Shown here one piece after another: positions 19,511-28,526 of a stretch of 64,000 bases of DNA. Within the stretch, counting starts at the first letter, position 1; every line of letters starts with the position of its first letter. Made by a program: the position numbers and the translations under genes. The notes under the pieces are model-generated. The model had not been told where the DNA came from. It made no database searches and saw only the letters and a program-made list of their open reading frames with translations. The DNA lies in assembly GCA_900315455.1 (NCBI GenBank), contig OMZE01000005.1, positions 62,001-126,000 of the forward strand, written 5' to 3'. The DNA is from an uncultured Prevotellaceae bacterium (GTDB lineage Bacteria; Bacteroidota; Bacteroidia; Bacteroidales; Bacteroidaceae).

Positions 19511-19542
19511 ATTCAGGGCGGGCCAAAAGTTCCGCCCTGAAT
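19511..19542 (+). terminator. Stem-loop, probable terminator after the sugar porter
   Basis: Arms ATTCAGGGCGG (19511-19521) and CCGCCCTGAAT (19532-19542), 34 bases after the stop. No T-run follows, so termination is likely but not certain. Confidence 0.5.
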
Positions 19543-19685
19543 TGTGCTTGGATGGGTGGGTGTACAAGCATCTTTAGTATTGTCTTCTGTGCCTTTTGTA
19601 CGGCAGTCAGTAGGTCTTCGGTGCATGGGAAATGCCTGGAGATAAGTTTTTGAATGCCAATCCCCATGAATAAGAAAAAAATTCG

Positions 19686-19693
19686 TACCTTTG
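19686..19693 (+). promoter_or_regulatory. Putative -7 element of the metF-holB-ricT-gldH operon
   Basis: TACCTTTG. Transcription would begin near 19700, leaving the in-frame start at 19691 off the transcript and favouring the ATG at 19715. Confidence 0.5.
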
Positions 19694-19714
19694 TTGCCAA
19701 ATAGACTTTTGCCA

Positions 19715-20674
19715 ATGAATATTGCCGAATTGCTGACTCATGGCGACGGGACCACCCATTTCTCGTTCGAGGTGCTGCCCCCTTTGAAGGGTACGGGCAC
19801 GGAGAGTCTTTTCCGCACTATCGAGAAACTGTGTGAGTTTGGCCCTGCCTACATCAACATCACCACCCACCACAGTGAGTATGTGTACAAGGAACTGCCG
19901 AACGGTCTCCTTGAGCGGAGCCGTATCCGCCGCCGTCCCGGCACCATTGCCATTGCCGCCGCCATCCAGCAGCGCTTTCAACTGCCCGTGATTCCGCATG
20001 TGATTTGCAGTGGCACGACGATAGAGAACATCGAGTATGAGTTGCTCGACCTTCAATTCCTTGGCATCAGCAACCTGCTCTTGCTTCGTGGCGACAAGGC
20101 CAAAGACGACAAGGTGTTCGTTGCTACCCCCGGAGGCCACTCCCACACCACCGACTTGATAGCACAGGTGAGCCGTTTCAATGAAGGTTACTTTGCCGAC
20201 GGCACTCCCATCAAGAACCCTGGCGTACCTTTCTCCTTTGGTGTGGCCTGCTATCCTGAGAAACACGAGGAAGCCCCCAATATGGAGCAAGACATGGGGC
20301 ATCTGAAGACGAAGCAAGACATGGGGGCGCGCTATGCCGTGACACAGATGTTCTTCGACAACCAGAAGTACTACGATTTTGTGGCACGTGCCCGCGCGAT
20401 GGGCATCACTATCCCCATCATTCCCGGCATCAAGCCAGTGACGAAGTTGTCGCAGGTCACGATGATTCCCAAGACCTTCCATTGCGACCTCCCCGACGAA
20501 CTGGCTAAGGAGATGCTCCGCTGCAAGACCGACGACGACGTGCGCCAAGTAGGTGTGGAATGGACCACAGCCCAGTGCCGCGACCTCTATGAGCACGGAG
20601 TGGGAAACATCCATTTCTACACCATCTCTGCCGTTGACTCGGTGCGAGAGATAGTGAAACGAATCAAACATTGA
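19715..20674 (+). CDS. metF: Methylenetetrahydrofolate reductase
   Basis: 319 residues, normal length. Reduces 5,10-methylene-THF to 5-methyl-THF with a flavin cofactor, supplying methyl groups for methionine synthesis. Family features: FSFEVLPP near the N-terminus (catalytic Glu), NITTHH, the NLLLLRGD stretch with flavin contacts, FSFGVACYPEKHEEAPN, and IPGIKPVT. The ATG at 19715 is chosen from family length and promoter position. The holB start follows within 6 bases of the stop. Confidence 0.95.
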   Translation: MNIAELLTHGDGTTHFSFEVLPPLKGTGTESLFRTIEKLCEFGPAYINITTHHSEYVYKELPNGLLERSRIRRRPGTIAIAAAIQQRFQLPVIPHVICSGTTIENIEYELLDLQFLGISNLLLLRGDKAKDDKVFVATPGGHSHTTDLIAQVSRFNEGYFADGTPIKNPGVPFSFGVACYPEKHEEAPNMEQDMGHLKTKQDMGARYAVTQMFFDNQKYYDFVARARAMGITIPIIPGIKPVTKLSQVTMIPKTFHCDLPDELAKEMLRCKTDDDVRQVGVEWTTAQCRDLYEHGVGNIHFYTISAVDSVREIVKRIKH

Positions 20675-20679
20675 CTGGC

Positions 20680-21825
20680 ATGAGATTCGAAGAGGTAATA
20701 GGTCACGACGAAGCCAAACTCCGGCTGAAGGCGATGGTAGAAGGCAACCACCTTCCCCATGCCCTGCTGTTCTGCGGTCCGATGGGCTGTGGCAAGATGG
20801 CATTGGCAATGGCCTTCGCCTCTTACCTGCTCTGCCAGAGTCATGACGCCGATGACGACAGTTGCGGCAAATGCCTTCAGTGTGCGATGCTCCGCAAGTG
20901 GTCGCACCCCGATCTGCACTTCACCTATCCCACCATCAAGCCTGCAGGCAGTTCGTCGGACTACAAGCCTGTGAGCGATGACTTTACCCGCGAATGGCAC
21001 GAACTGTTGGCAGGCGGTCCATATTTCACCATAGAGCAATGGCTCGACAAGTTGGGTGCCACGACGCAACAGGCCATCATCACCGTGAAGGAGAGCGATG
21101 AGATTTCGCACAAACTCAGCATGAAATCGAGTCAGGGCGGCTATAAAGTGTCGCTCATCTGGTATCCCGAGCGCATGAATGCCGAATCGGCAAATAAACT
21201 GCTCAAGTTGATAGAAGAGCCACCCTCGCAGACGGTGTTCCTCTTAGTGAGCGAAGCCCCCGATGAATTGCTGGAAACCATCAGGAGCCGCACCCAGCGT
21301 TTCAACCTGCGCCGTATCGACACCGAGGCAATAGAAGAAGCCCTTATCTCGCGCCGTGGCATCGATGCCGACTCCGCCCACCGCATTGCCCGCCTATCGG
21401 GCGGCAGTTGGGTGAAAGCGCTCGATGCCCTTGACTCGGAAAACGAGAGTCACCAGTTTCTCACCGACTTCATGCAGATGAACCGTCTGTCGTTCATGCG
21501 CGACGTGCGCGGCCTTGCCGACTGGTCGACTACGGTAAGCAATTACGGGCGAGAGAAAGAGAAGCGCCTGCTGGCCTATTTTGCGCGCATGACCCGTGAG
21601 AGTTTTATCTACAACTTTCACCAGCCCGACTTGTCGTACATGACGATGGAAGAAGAGCAATTCGTGAAGAAATACGCCCCTTACGTCAATGAGGCCAATG
21701 TCATCGGCCTGTCGGAGTTGTATACCACCGCCCAATACGACATCGGCCGCAATGCCAATGCCAAGATTGTATTCTTCGACGTAGCCCTCCAGGCATCTGT
21801 GCTACTGAGAAGGAAACTCCAATAA
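20680..21825 (+). CDS. holB: DNA polymerase III subunit delta prime
   Basis: 381 residues from the ATG at 20680. Clamp-loader AAA+ subunit: Walker-A-like GPMGCGKM at 33-40, zinc-binding cysteines around 62-68 (CGKCLQC), and the sensor region ESANKLLKLIEEPP that is the hallmark of delta prime. It helps load the sliding clamp at replication forks. A TTG nine bases upstream is possible but ATG is preferred. Sits between metF and ricT. Confidence 0.92.
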   Translation: MRFEEVIGHDEAKLRLKAMVEGNHLPHALLFCGPMGCGKMALAMAFASYLLCQSHDADDDSCGKCLQCAMLRKWSHPDLHFTYPTIKPAGSSSDYKPVSDDFTREWHELLAGGPYFTIEQWLDKLGATTQQAIITVKESDEISHKLSMKSSQGGYKVSLIWYPERMNAESANKLLKLIEEPPSQTVFLLVSEAPDELLETIRSRTQRFNLRRIDTEAIEEALISRRGIDADSAHRIARLSGGSWVKALDALDSENESHQFLTDFMQMNRLSFMRDVRGLADWSTTVSNYGREKEKRLLAYFARMTRESFIYNFHQPDLSYMTMEEEQFVKKYAPYVNEANVIGLSELYTTAQYDIGRNANAKIVFFDVALQASVLLRRKLQ

Positions 21826-21863
21826 CCTGCCGCCCCCTGGCGGCACCAAAAACAGCAAAGAAG

Positions 21864-23207
21864 ATGGATTACAAGAATATGAAATTCAGGATGAGCACCA
21901 GTTGCGACAGAGGACTCTGCCGCCAAGGTGTGGGTCGTCAAGACAAGCAACTCAACACCTACGACTGGCTCGCCGATGTTCCTGGCAACATGGAGAGCAC
22001 CGACCTTGTGGAGGTGCAGTTCAAGAATACCCGTAAAGGCTACTACCACAACGTGAACAACCTTCCACTTCAGAAAGGCGACATCGTGGCCGTGGAGGCC
22101 AATCCCGGTCACGACATCGGTGTGGTCACCCTGACGGGCGAGTTGGTGAAACTCCAAGTGAAGAAAGCCAACCTGAAGTCGTCGGAGGAGATCAGGCGCA
22201 TCTACCGTTTGGCCAAGCCCGTCGACATGGACAAGTACAAGGAAGCCAAGAGCCGCGAGCATGGCACGATGATTCAGAGCCGCCAGATAGCCAAGGACCT
22301 CAACCTTGACATGAAGATTGGCGACGTGGAATACCAAGGCGACGGCAACAAAGCCATCTTCTATTATATCGCCGACGAGCGTGTGGACTTCCGCCAACTT
22401 ATCAAGGTGCTCGCCGAGACCTTCCACGTGCGCATCGAGATGAAGCAGATTGGTGCCCGTCAGGAGGCAGGCCGCATTGGCGGCACCGGTCCGTGCGGCC
22501 GTGAATTGTGCTGCGCCACATGGATGAAAAACTTCATCAGTGTGAGCACTAACGCCGCCCGTTTCCAGGACATCTCGCTCAACCCCCAGAAACTGGCGGG
22601 CATGTGCGCGAAGTTGAAATGCTGTCTGAACTACGAAGTCGACAACTACATTGAGGCGAGCCGCCAGTTGCCCGGCAAGGACGTCATCCTGCAGACTCAG
22701 GATGCCGACTACTACCTTTTCAAGACCGACATCCTTGCCGGCCTTCTCACCTACTCCACCGACAAGCGCACCGCTGCCAACCTGGAAACCATCACCGCCG
22801 ACCGTGCGAAAGAAATTATCGAACTCAACAAGCAAGGCGAAAAACCCCTCATGCTGCAGGAAGACGGACATCAGTCAAACGACCGTCCCATCGACCTTCT
22901 TGAAGGCGAGAGCATCACCCGTTTCGACAAGGCGAAGAAAAAGCGCAAGCGCAAGGGCAAGGACTCCCCTGCCAAAGGTTCCAAGGCCGGCAACGACAAC
23001 AAACCGTCGGAGCCCAAGGCCGAGGCCGCTCCTGCCAAGGCAGAGGCGAAGCCCAAGCCCAACAAGGCAAACGACAAGGGCGACCACAACAGCAATCCTC
23101 CCGCTAAAGGTGAGCGCCAGCGTGGCGACCGCCGCCAGCGCCCAGGCAAAGGAGGCCCACGCCCCCAAGACCGTGCTTCCAAGGAAAACAAACCCGAACA
23201 ACAATAA
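21864..23207 (+). CDS. ricT: PSP1-domain protein, RicT/YaaT-like
   Basis: 447 residues. The PSP1 core (about 45-290) includes the Cys-rich segments GGTGPCGRELCCATW and MCAKLKCCLNYE and an N-terminal CDRGLC, matching the iron-sulfur RicT family known from Bacillus as part of the Y-complex that affects RNA processing. The C-terminal ~110 residues are a low-complexity K/P/A-rich tail typical of Bacteroidetes versions. Between holB and gldH, an arrangement I associate with this phylum. Confidence 0.88.
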   Translation: MDYKNMKFRMSTSCDRGLCRQGVGRQDKQLNTYDWLADVPGNMESTDLVEVQFKNTRKGYYHNVNNLPLQKGDIVAVEANPGHDIGVVTLTGELVKLQVKKANLKSSEEIRRIYRLAKPVDMDKYKEAKSREHGTMIQSRQIAKDLNLDMKIGDVEYQGDGNKAIFYYIADERVDFRQLIKVLAETFHVRIEMKQIGARQEAGRIGGTGPCGRELCCATWMKNFISVSTNAARFQDISLNPQKLAGMCAKLKCCLNYEVDNYIEASRQLPGKDVILQTQDADYYLFKTDILAGLLTYSTDKRTAANLETITADRAKEIIELNKQGEKPLMLQEDGHQSNDRPIDLLEGESITRFDKAKKKRKRKGKDSPAKGSKAGNDNKPSEPKAEAAPAKAEAKPKPNKANDKGDHNSNPPAKGERQRGDRRQRPGKGGPRPQDRASKENKPEQQ

Positions 23208-23208
23208 C

Positions 23209-23700
23209 ATGTTGTCTCTCCGACATGACATGCAGAAGATAGGCGTCACCATTCTTGTGGTGTCGGCACTTGTGGCATGCTTCAACCGCACGTCGTTTTA
23301 CCACTTCCATGCCATTGACCTTGACGGTTGGGACAGGATGGACTTCCAGGAATACGAGGTGAAGGCATTGGAAGAAGACGGCTACTACGTAGAAGAGATA
23401 GGTGTGAGGACCTCCACCGCCTATCCCTTCCAGAGTTTGAACCTCATTGTGAAACAAGACATCATCTCTACCACGAAATCCCACCCCAACCGTTTCAGGT
23501 GCGACACCCTGCGTATCGACATCTACGACAGTTGGGGAAAGCCCAAGGGCAAAGGCGTGGACCTTTACCAGCATATGATACCCCTGAAAACACTACCATT
23601 GAAAGCCGGCGACTCCCTCTCGGTGCGCATAGCCCATGGCATGAAGGTATTCTCGGTGAAAGGAGTGAGTGATGTGGGGCTGAAGATTACCCGGCAGTAG
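23209..23700 (+). CDS. gldH: GldH-type gliding motility lipoprotein
   Basis: 163 residues from 23209, or 156 from the ATG at 23230, which gives a more standard lipoprotein signal (MQKIGVTILVVSALVAC). After the lipidated Cys comes FNRTSFYHFHAIDLDGWDR and a beta-rich domain matching GldH. GldH is needed for gliding in flavobacteria; in non-gliding Bacteroidales its role is unclear. It begins 1 base after ricT, so is co-expressed. Confidence 0.82.
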   Translation: MLSLRHDMQKIGVTILVVSALVACFNRTSFYHFHAIDLDGWDRMDFQEYEVKALEEDGYYVEEIGVRTSTAYPFQSLNLIVKQDIISTTKSHPNRFRCDTLRIDIYDSWGKPKGKGVDLYQHMIPLKTLPLKAGDSLSVRIAHGMKVFSVKGVSDVGLKITRQ

Positions 23701-23733
23701 TTTTTTCTGGATTCTTCAGGGTCTTTAGGGATT

Positions 23734-23755
23734 TTAGAGTCCTCAGCAACTCTAA
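23734..23755. terminator. Weak stem-loop between convergent gldH and rodA
   Basis: Arms TTAGAGT and ACTCTAA around an 8-base loop, with a T-run a few bases downstream on the plus strand. Confidence 0.4.
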
Positions 23756-23767
23756 GGCCTCTATTTT

Positions 23768-25237
23768 TTAGGTGCGAATCAGGTTGCGACTCGCATCGAT
23801 TCGCAGGAAGATGAACAGCAAGATGGTGAATCCCCACAACGAACTGCCCCCATAACTGAAGAAAGGCAAAGGTATTCCGATGACCGGTGTCAGTCCGAGC
23901 ACCATTCCCACATTGATAAACACATGGAAGAGGAAGATACTCAGCACACAGTATCCATACACCCTTCCAAACTTAAATGGTTGCCGTTCTGCCAGTTTGA
24001 TGAGTCTCAGCACAAGGGCAAGGAACAAGAGCAACACGCCTGCCGAGCCCACGAATCCCTCCTCCTCGCCTACCGTACAGAAGATAAAGTCGGTATCCTG
24101 TTCGGGTACGAACTTCAGTTTTGTCTGTGTGCCGTTGAGGAACCCTTTCCCTTTCAGTCCTCCCGAGCCGATGGCTATCACACTCTGGTGCACGTTGTAG
24201 CCCGCGCCAGCCAGGTCATCCTCCAGACCGAGCAGCACATTGATTCGCGTGCGCTGGTGTTCGCCCAGCACATCGTTGAGCACAATGCTTGCCGAATAGA
24301 AGAAGATGATGGAACCGAGCGAGAACAGCGCCACATAGAGATAGTTGCTCACTCGCGTGCTGAGCGCCTGATACAAGTAATAGCCGATGAGCGCGGCACA
24401 TACGAGCAGTTGCACCCACACGATGTCGAACGGGATGACATATTCGGAAAAGAGGAGAAATACCATCGTGACACCCAGCACGAAGCCCAGGATATTGAGA
24501 GCCTTTGCCTTGTCGTCGCAATAGATGCGCACCAATGCCGCCGAGAACAGTTGTATGAGCAGGAGCACCACAAACTTCCCCTCTGAGGTGGGTGTGTCCC
24601 ACAGCATCACCTGCTCATAGCGGATACCCACGACGAAATACACCACCATGGCCACCCCTGTGAAGAGGATGCTTCCCGGCATCCCCTCGCGGTAGAACAT
24701 GAGGAAGAAGGCGAGATAGACCAGTGCCGACCCAGTCTCCTTCTGCATGATGATGAGCATCATGGGCAGGAGCACGATGGCGCAAGACAGCGCGAAATCT
24801 CTCAGGCGATGGATATTGAACCCGTAAGTGCTCATGAACTTGCTGATGGCCAGTGCGGTGGCAAACTTGGCAAACTCAGCCGGTTGGAGTCTGAGCGGTC
24901 CCATGACAATCCACGACCTCGACCCCTTGATTTCATGAGGATTGAAGATGGTAAGGAAGAGCAAGAGGAGCAAGGCAGCATAGAGCACGTAGGCGAACGT
25001 GTCGTAATAGCGGTCGTCGAGCATGAGGAGGACGAAACCCAGGCATATCGACGTGGCTATCCACACCACCTGCATTCCCGAGCGCGTGGTGGTGCTGAGG
25101 ATGTCAGGGTCGCTGAAGGAATAACTTGCCCCACAGACACTCATCCATCCGAAGATGAGGAGTGCCACGTAGATGGCTATGGTCCACCAGTCGAGCGACC
25201 TGAGCACGCTGTTCTGCCTATCTGTCCTTTGTTCCAT
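23768..25237 (-). CDS. rodA: Rod-shape peptidoglycan glycosyltransferase RodA
   Basis: 489 residues, SEDS family with about 10 membrane helices. C-terminal signature NVGMVLGLTPVIGIPLPFFS followed by YGGSS. Polymerises lipid II glycan chains with PBP2 during elongation. The start at 25237 (MEQRTDRQNSV) overlaps the end of mrdA by 20 bases, implying translational coupling. Open frame further upstream is only mrdA out of frame. Last gene of the mre operon. Confidence 0.95.
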   Translation of the reverse strand: MEQRTDRQNSVLRSLDWWTIAIYVALLIFGWMSVCGASYSFSDPDILSTTTRSGMQVVWIATSICLGFVLLMLDDRYYDTFAYVLYAALLLLLFLTIFNPHEIKGSRSWIVMGPLRLQPAEFAKFATALAISKFMSTYGFNIHRLRDFALSCAIVLLPMMLIIMQKETGSALVYLAFFLMFYREGMPGSILFTGVAMVVYFVVGIRYEQVMLWDTPTSEGKFVVLLLIQLFSAALVRIYCDDKAKALNILGFVLGVTMVFLLFSEYVIPFDIVWVQLLVCAALIGYYLYQALSTRVSNYLYVALFSLGSIIFFYSASIVLNDVLGEHQRTRINVLLGLEDDLAGAGYNVHQSVIAIGSGGLKGKGFLNGTQTKLKFVPEQDTDFIFCTVGEEEGFVGSAGVLLLFLALVLRLIKLAERQPFKFGRVYGYCVLSIFLFHVFINVGMVLGLTPVIGIPLPFFSYGGSSLWGFTILLFIFLRIDASRNLIRT

Positions 25238-27059
25238 ACTTGAGATGCTGACTTTGTATCTGCGCTGCCTGCCGTTTCGAACTTTCCGACAGTTCACCCT
25301 TGATATACTGTTCCATGATGAGCGCACCGATGGGCACGCCGAAGGTAGCGCCGAAACCACCATTCTCCACATACACGCTGACGGCAATCTTGGGTTCCTC
25401 CATCGGCGCAAATCCCATAAACACCGAGTGGTCGCGCCCACGGTTCTGTGCCGTTCCCGTCTTTCCGCATACCTGATAGTCGCTGCGGTTGGCCCGGCGG
25501 CACGTACCGCTGGTGACCGCCCTCCTCATTCCCCTTACCACGAGGTCGTAGGCCGTCTTCGAGGCGAGAGTGTATTTTTTCTTTGTATATAAGGTATCGA
25601 TGGGCTGACCTTCTATCTCCTTCACCACGTGGGGAGTGATATAATATCCCCTGTTGGCGATGGTGGCACCGAGGTTGGCGATTTGCAATGGAGTCAGTGT
25701 CACCTCACCCTGTCCGATAGAGATGGAGATAACCCCCAGTGCATTCCAGTTGTTCTTGAAAGCCTTGTCGTAGAAGGTGGCATTGGGTATCATACCCCTT
25801 TTCTCGCCGGGCAGGTCGACCCCCAGTTTATAGCCGAATCCCATGCTCACCATATAGTCACGCCACTTGTCCATGGCATTTTGGAGCGTGCCGTATTTCT
25901 GTTTGTTGGTGAGCATATAGTAGAGTCCCCAGCAGAAGAAACCATTGCACGACGTACCGATGGCAGGAATCAGGTTAAGAGGCGAGGGATGTCCGTGGCA
26001 CCCCACTTTCATGCCTTTGGTGACGAATCCCCTGTAGCAAGGATACTTGGTGGTGGAATCGATGATTTCCTCGGTGAGGAAAGTGAGGGCCTGACTGGTC
26101 TTGAACGTGGAGCCCGGGGGATACTGGCCCATGATGGCACGGTTGAGCAGCGGTTTGAGTGGGTCTTTCGAAAGAGCGAGATGGTTTTTCCCACGCTGTC
26201 GGCCAATCATCATCCGCGGGTCGTAGGAAGGCGACGATACCATACAGAGCACCTCGCCAGTTGCCGGTTCGATGGCAACGATGGCACCCAGTTTCCCCTC
26301 CATGAGCCGTTCGCCCAACTGTTGCAGTTCGATATCCACCCCTAACGTAAGCGCCTTTCCCGGCACCGGTTTGGTATCGAACTCCCCGTTGCGGTAACTC
26401 CCCTGTATGCGCCCCCGTGCATCGCGCAGTAGCACCTGCACACCTTTCGTTCCCCTCAGTTCTTTTTCATAGAACCGTTCGACGCCTATTTTCCCGATAT
26501 AGTCGCCAGGCTGGTAGTAGTCGTCTTCCTTGATATCGTCGGGCGACACTTCCGCCACGTCGCCAAGGAGCAATGCCCCACTGGGGTATTCATACTGCCT
26601 GATGCTTCGTCGCTGGATATAGAACCCCGGGAATTTGTAGGCTTTCTCCTGGAAGACACTGAACTCCTGGTCGGAGAGTTGTGTCATGAACAGTTGCTGT
26701 GTGAAACTGGAGTAACCCGGCGTGTTCTGTATCTCCTTCATGCGCTTGATGAAGAAGTCCTTGGTGATGTTGAGGGCATTGCAGAACTCCACGGTATCGA
26801 GTCTTGACTTCTGTTCGCTCACGATGACCATGATGTCGTATGACGGCTGATTGTATACCAACAGTTTCCCGTTTCTGTCGGAGATGATTCCCCTTGAAGG
26901 GAATTCCACTTTCTTGAGGAATGCGTTGCTATCGGCGTTTTTCTTGTAATCGTCGCTCATGATCTGCAAGGCAAACAGGCGCACGATATATATGGCCACA
27001 ATGACTATGGCCACTCCTGCGATGACATATTGCCGTTTGTCGAGATCGTAATCTTTCAT
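25218..27059 (-). CDS. mrdA: Penicillin-binding protein 2, elongation transpeptidase
   Basis: 613 residues. N-terminal membrane anchor (about 10-32), dimerisation domain starting at FPSRGIISDRNGKLL, then the transpeptidase domain: active-site STFK at 317-320, SCN triad in the GTSCNGFF context, KTG at 533-535. Cross-links peptidoglycan in the periplasm together with RodA and MreCD. Between mreD and rodA in the conserved order. Confidence 0.95.
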   Translation of the reverse strand: MKDYDLDKRQYVIAGVAIVIVAIYIVRLFALQIMSDDYKKNADSNAFLKKVEFPSRGIISDRNGKLLVYNQPSYDIMVIVSEQKSRLDTVEFCNALNITKDFFIKRMKEIQNTPGYSSFTQQLFMTQLSDQEFSVFQEKAYKFPGFYIQRRSIRQYEYPSGALLLGDVAEVSPDDIKEDDYYQPGDYIGKIGVERFYEKELRGTKGVQVLLRDARGRIQGSYRNGEFDTKPVPGKALTLGVDIELQQLGERLMEGKLGAIVAIEPATGEVLCMVSSPSYDPRMMIGRQRGKNHLALSKDPLKPLLNRAIMGQYPPGSTFKTSQALTFLTEEIIDSTTKYPCYRGFVTKGMKVGCHGHPSPLNLIPAIGTSCNGFFCWGLYYMLTNKQKYGTLQNAMDKWRDYMVSMGFGYKLGVDLPGEKRGMIPNATFYDKAFKNNWNALGVISISIGQGEVTLTPLQIANLGATIANRGYYITPHVVKEIEGQPIDTLYTKKKYTLASKTAYDLVVRGMRRAVTSGTCRRANRSDYQVCGKTGTAQNRGRDHSVFMGFAPMEEPKIAVSVYVENGGFGATFGVPIGALIMEQYIKGELSESSKRQAAQIQSQHLKYGTKDR

Positions 27060-27133
27060 GAGCAGAGAAAAACAAGTCCAATCAATAATCTTACATCGTC
27101 AACCCGTCATAGCAGCGGGTTGCGCGGAGAATG

Positions 27134-27640
27134 TCATTGGCGTATACGCCTAAGGCTGTCGACAGCCAAGATGAGAGCCACGGTGAGGACAGTGCTTCCC
27201 AACACGCACTCCAGCCATTTCAGGAAATTGAAGAAACTGAACATCTCGAGGGTAAAGAACACCATGCAATAAGCCACGACAAACAGTGCGACGTAGTTGA
27301 AGAACGGTTTCTTCCCCATGGCCAGTCTTGAGGGTATGAAATCACTGTCACCCTCGCGGGTAACAAACAGTTCGAGCAGAGAAGGTTGCGCCATGGCCGC
27401 CAGGGTGAGCGATGCTGCACATACCCCTGGAGTATTGGCGAAGATATCGAGTGTGATGCCCATGACAAACGCCCATACCAGCATGGCCCATTTGGCCATA
27501 CCCTTGCGCATGGCAATCACGAAATAGACATAGAAGAGCGGCATGGCAACACCGAAGAGTTGCACGTGGTTGAACACGAACACCTGCAGGGCACACAATG
27601 CGGCGAACAGCAATGGAAGTCGGATAAAGTCGTTGTTCAT
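27134..27640 (-). CDS. mreD: Rod shape-determining protein MreD
   Basis: 168 residues, about 5 membrane helices, poorly conserved as usual for MreD. Identity rests largely on its place between mreC (3-base gap) and mrdA. Confidence 0.88.
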   Translation of the reverse strand: MNNDFIRLPLLFAALCALQVFVFNHVQLFGVAMPLFYVYFVIAMRKGMAKWAMLVWAFVMGITLDIFANTPGVCAASLTLAAMAQPSLLELFVTREGDSDFIPSRLAMGKKPFFNYVALFVVAYCMVFFTLEMFSFFNFLKWLECVLGSTVLTVALILAVDSLRRIRQ

Positions 27641-27643
27641 ATC

Positions 27644-28516
27644 CTACTGGTTTCGCTGAGGTTTGATAGAGTCGACGGCCTGTCGGAGGAGGTTGAGTCG
27701 TTCGCGCACCGCCGAGTCGTCGATGACACACACATCGCGCAATCGTCCGAAGTCGGTCGAGAGTTTCACTTCCAGCCGGTACGACAGTCCGTCTTCGGAG
27801 TCGCTCTCCTTCACCACCTTTCCCACCATGATTCCTGGTGGGAACATCGAGGAATATCCGCTGGTGACGATGGTGTCGCCCATCTCGAACTGCGCATGTC
27901 GTGGGATATCGTCGACGTAAGCCACGTCGATGGGTCCCCCTTTCCAATGCAGGTATCCGAAGTATCCCCGGTTTTGTATGGCGCAACTGATGTTAGACTT
28001 TGAACTGAGCACTGGTATGACAACGGCATAGTGTCCAGATGCCATATAGACCACGCCCACCACACCATTTCCACACGCCACGCCCATATCGGCATGCACG
28101 CCGTCGTAGAGTCCCTTGTCGATGGTAATGAAATTGTCGGTCTTGTCGACAGAATTTCCCACCACCTTTGCCGGGATGAGTCTGAACTGTGAGAGGATGT
28201 CGTCTACCCCTCTGTCTACGTAAGTAGAGTCGTGCTTGATGCGCTCATCGGTGAGTTGTGCCCTGAGAATGGCCACTTCCCGTTCCAGGAAAAGATTTCT
28301 CTCCGTCAGTTCCTTGTTCACTGTCCCTTGGTTCATGAAAGCACTGATTTTCGAATCGGCCTCATAGGTCATGCCTGAGATATAGTTGGCCGAAGAAAAC
28401 CACACGCTCCCCTGATAACTGTTGTATTGGAACATCAGCACGAGGCTCACGACCTCGAGCAGCACGAATACGAACCAATAGTTGTATTTCTTTAGAAACT
28501 CGAAGAGGTTGCGCAT
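27644..28516 (-). CDS. mreC: Rod shape-determining protein MreC
   Basis: 290 residues. One N-terminal membrane helix (about 12-30), coiled-coil (about 68-100), then the beta-rich MreC domain with FITIDKG, GVVGVVYMASG, and ISCAIQNRGYFGYLHWKG. Periplasmic scaffold that activates PBP2/RodA. 10 bases after mreB, 3 bases before mreD. Confidence 0.93.
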   Translation of the reverse strand: MRNLFEFLKKYNYWFVFVLLEVVSLVLMFQYNSYQGSVWFSSANYISGMTYEADSKISAFMNQGTVNKELTERNLFLEREVAILRAQLTDERIKHDSTYVDRGVDDILSQFRLIPAKVVGNSVDKTDNFITIDKGLYDGVHADMGVACGNGVVGVVYMASGHYAVVIPVLSSKSNISCAIQNRGYFGYLHWKGGPIDVAYVDDIPRHAQFEMGDTIVTSGYSSMFPPGIMVGKVVKESDSEDGLSYRLEVKLSTDFGRLRDVCVIDDSAVRERLNLLRQAVDSIKPQRNQ

Positions 28517-28526
28517 AGCGGGGCTT

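Noticed and set aside
18512-19567. Minus-strand frame opposite the sugar porter
   Set aside because: His-rich shadow; the plus strand encodes an evident 12-helix transporter.
19607-20809. Long open frame on the minus strand opposite metF
   Set aside because: Its composition is His/Gly/Val-rich, as in antisense frames of G+C-rich genes here, and metF on the plus strand has clear family motifs.
21681-22871. Minus-strand frame opposite ricT and the holB end
   Set aside because: Spans two genuine genes and their gap with no start context or family features.
22651-23208. N-terminal extension of the GldH frame into ricT
   Set aside because: The segment is Pro/Arg/Thr-rich shadow of ricT and would place 186 residues ahead of the lipoprotein signal.
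25237-25441. Extended N-terminus for RodA
   Set aside because: The extra residues are Arg/Ser-rich out-of-frame mrdA sequence; RodA proteins start just before the first membrane helix, as at 25237.
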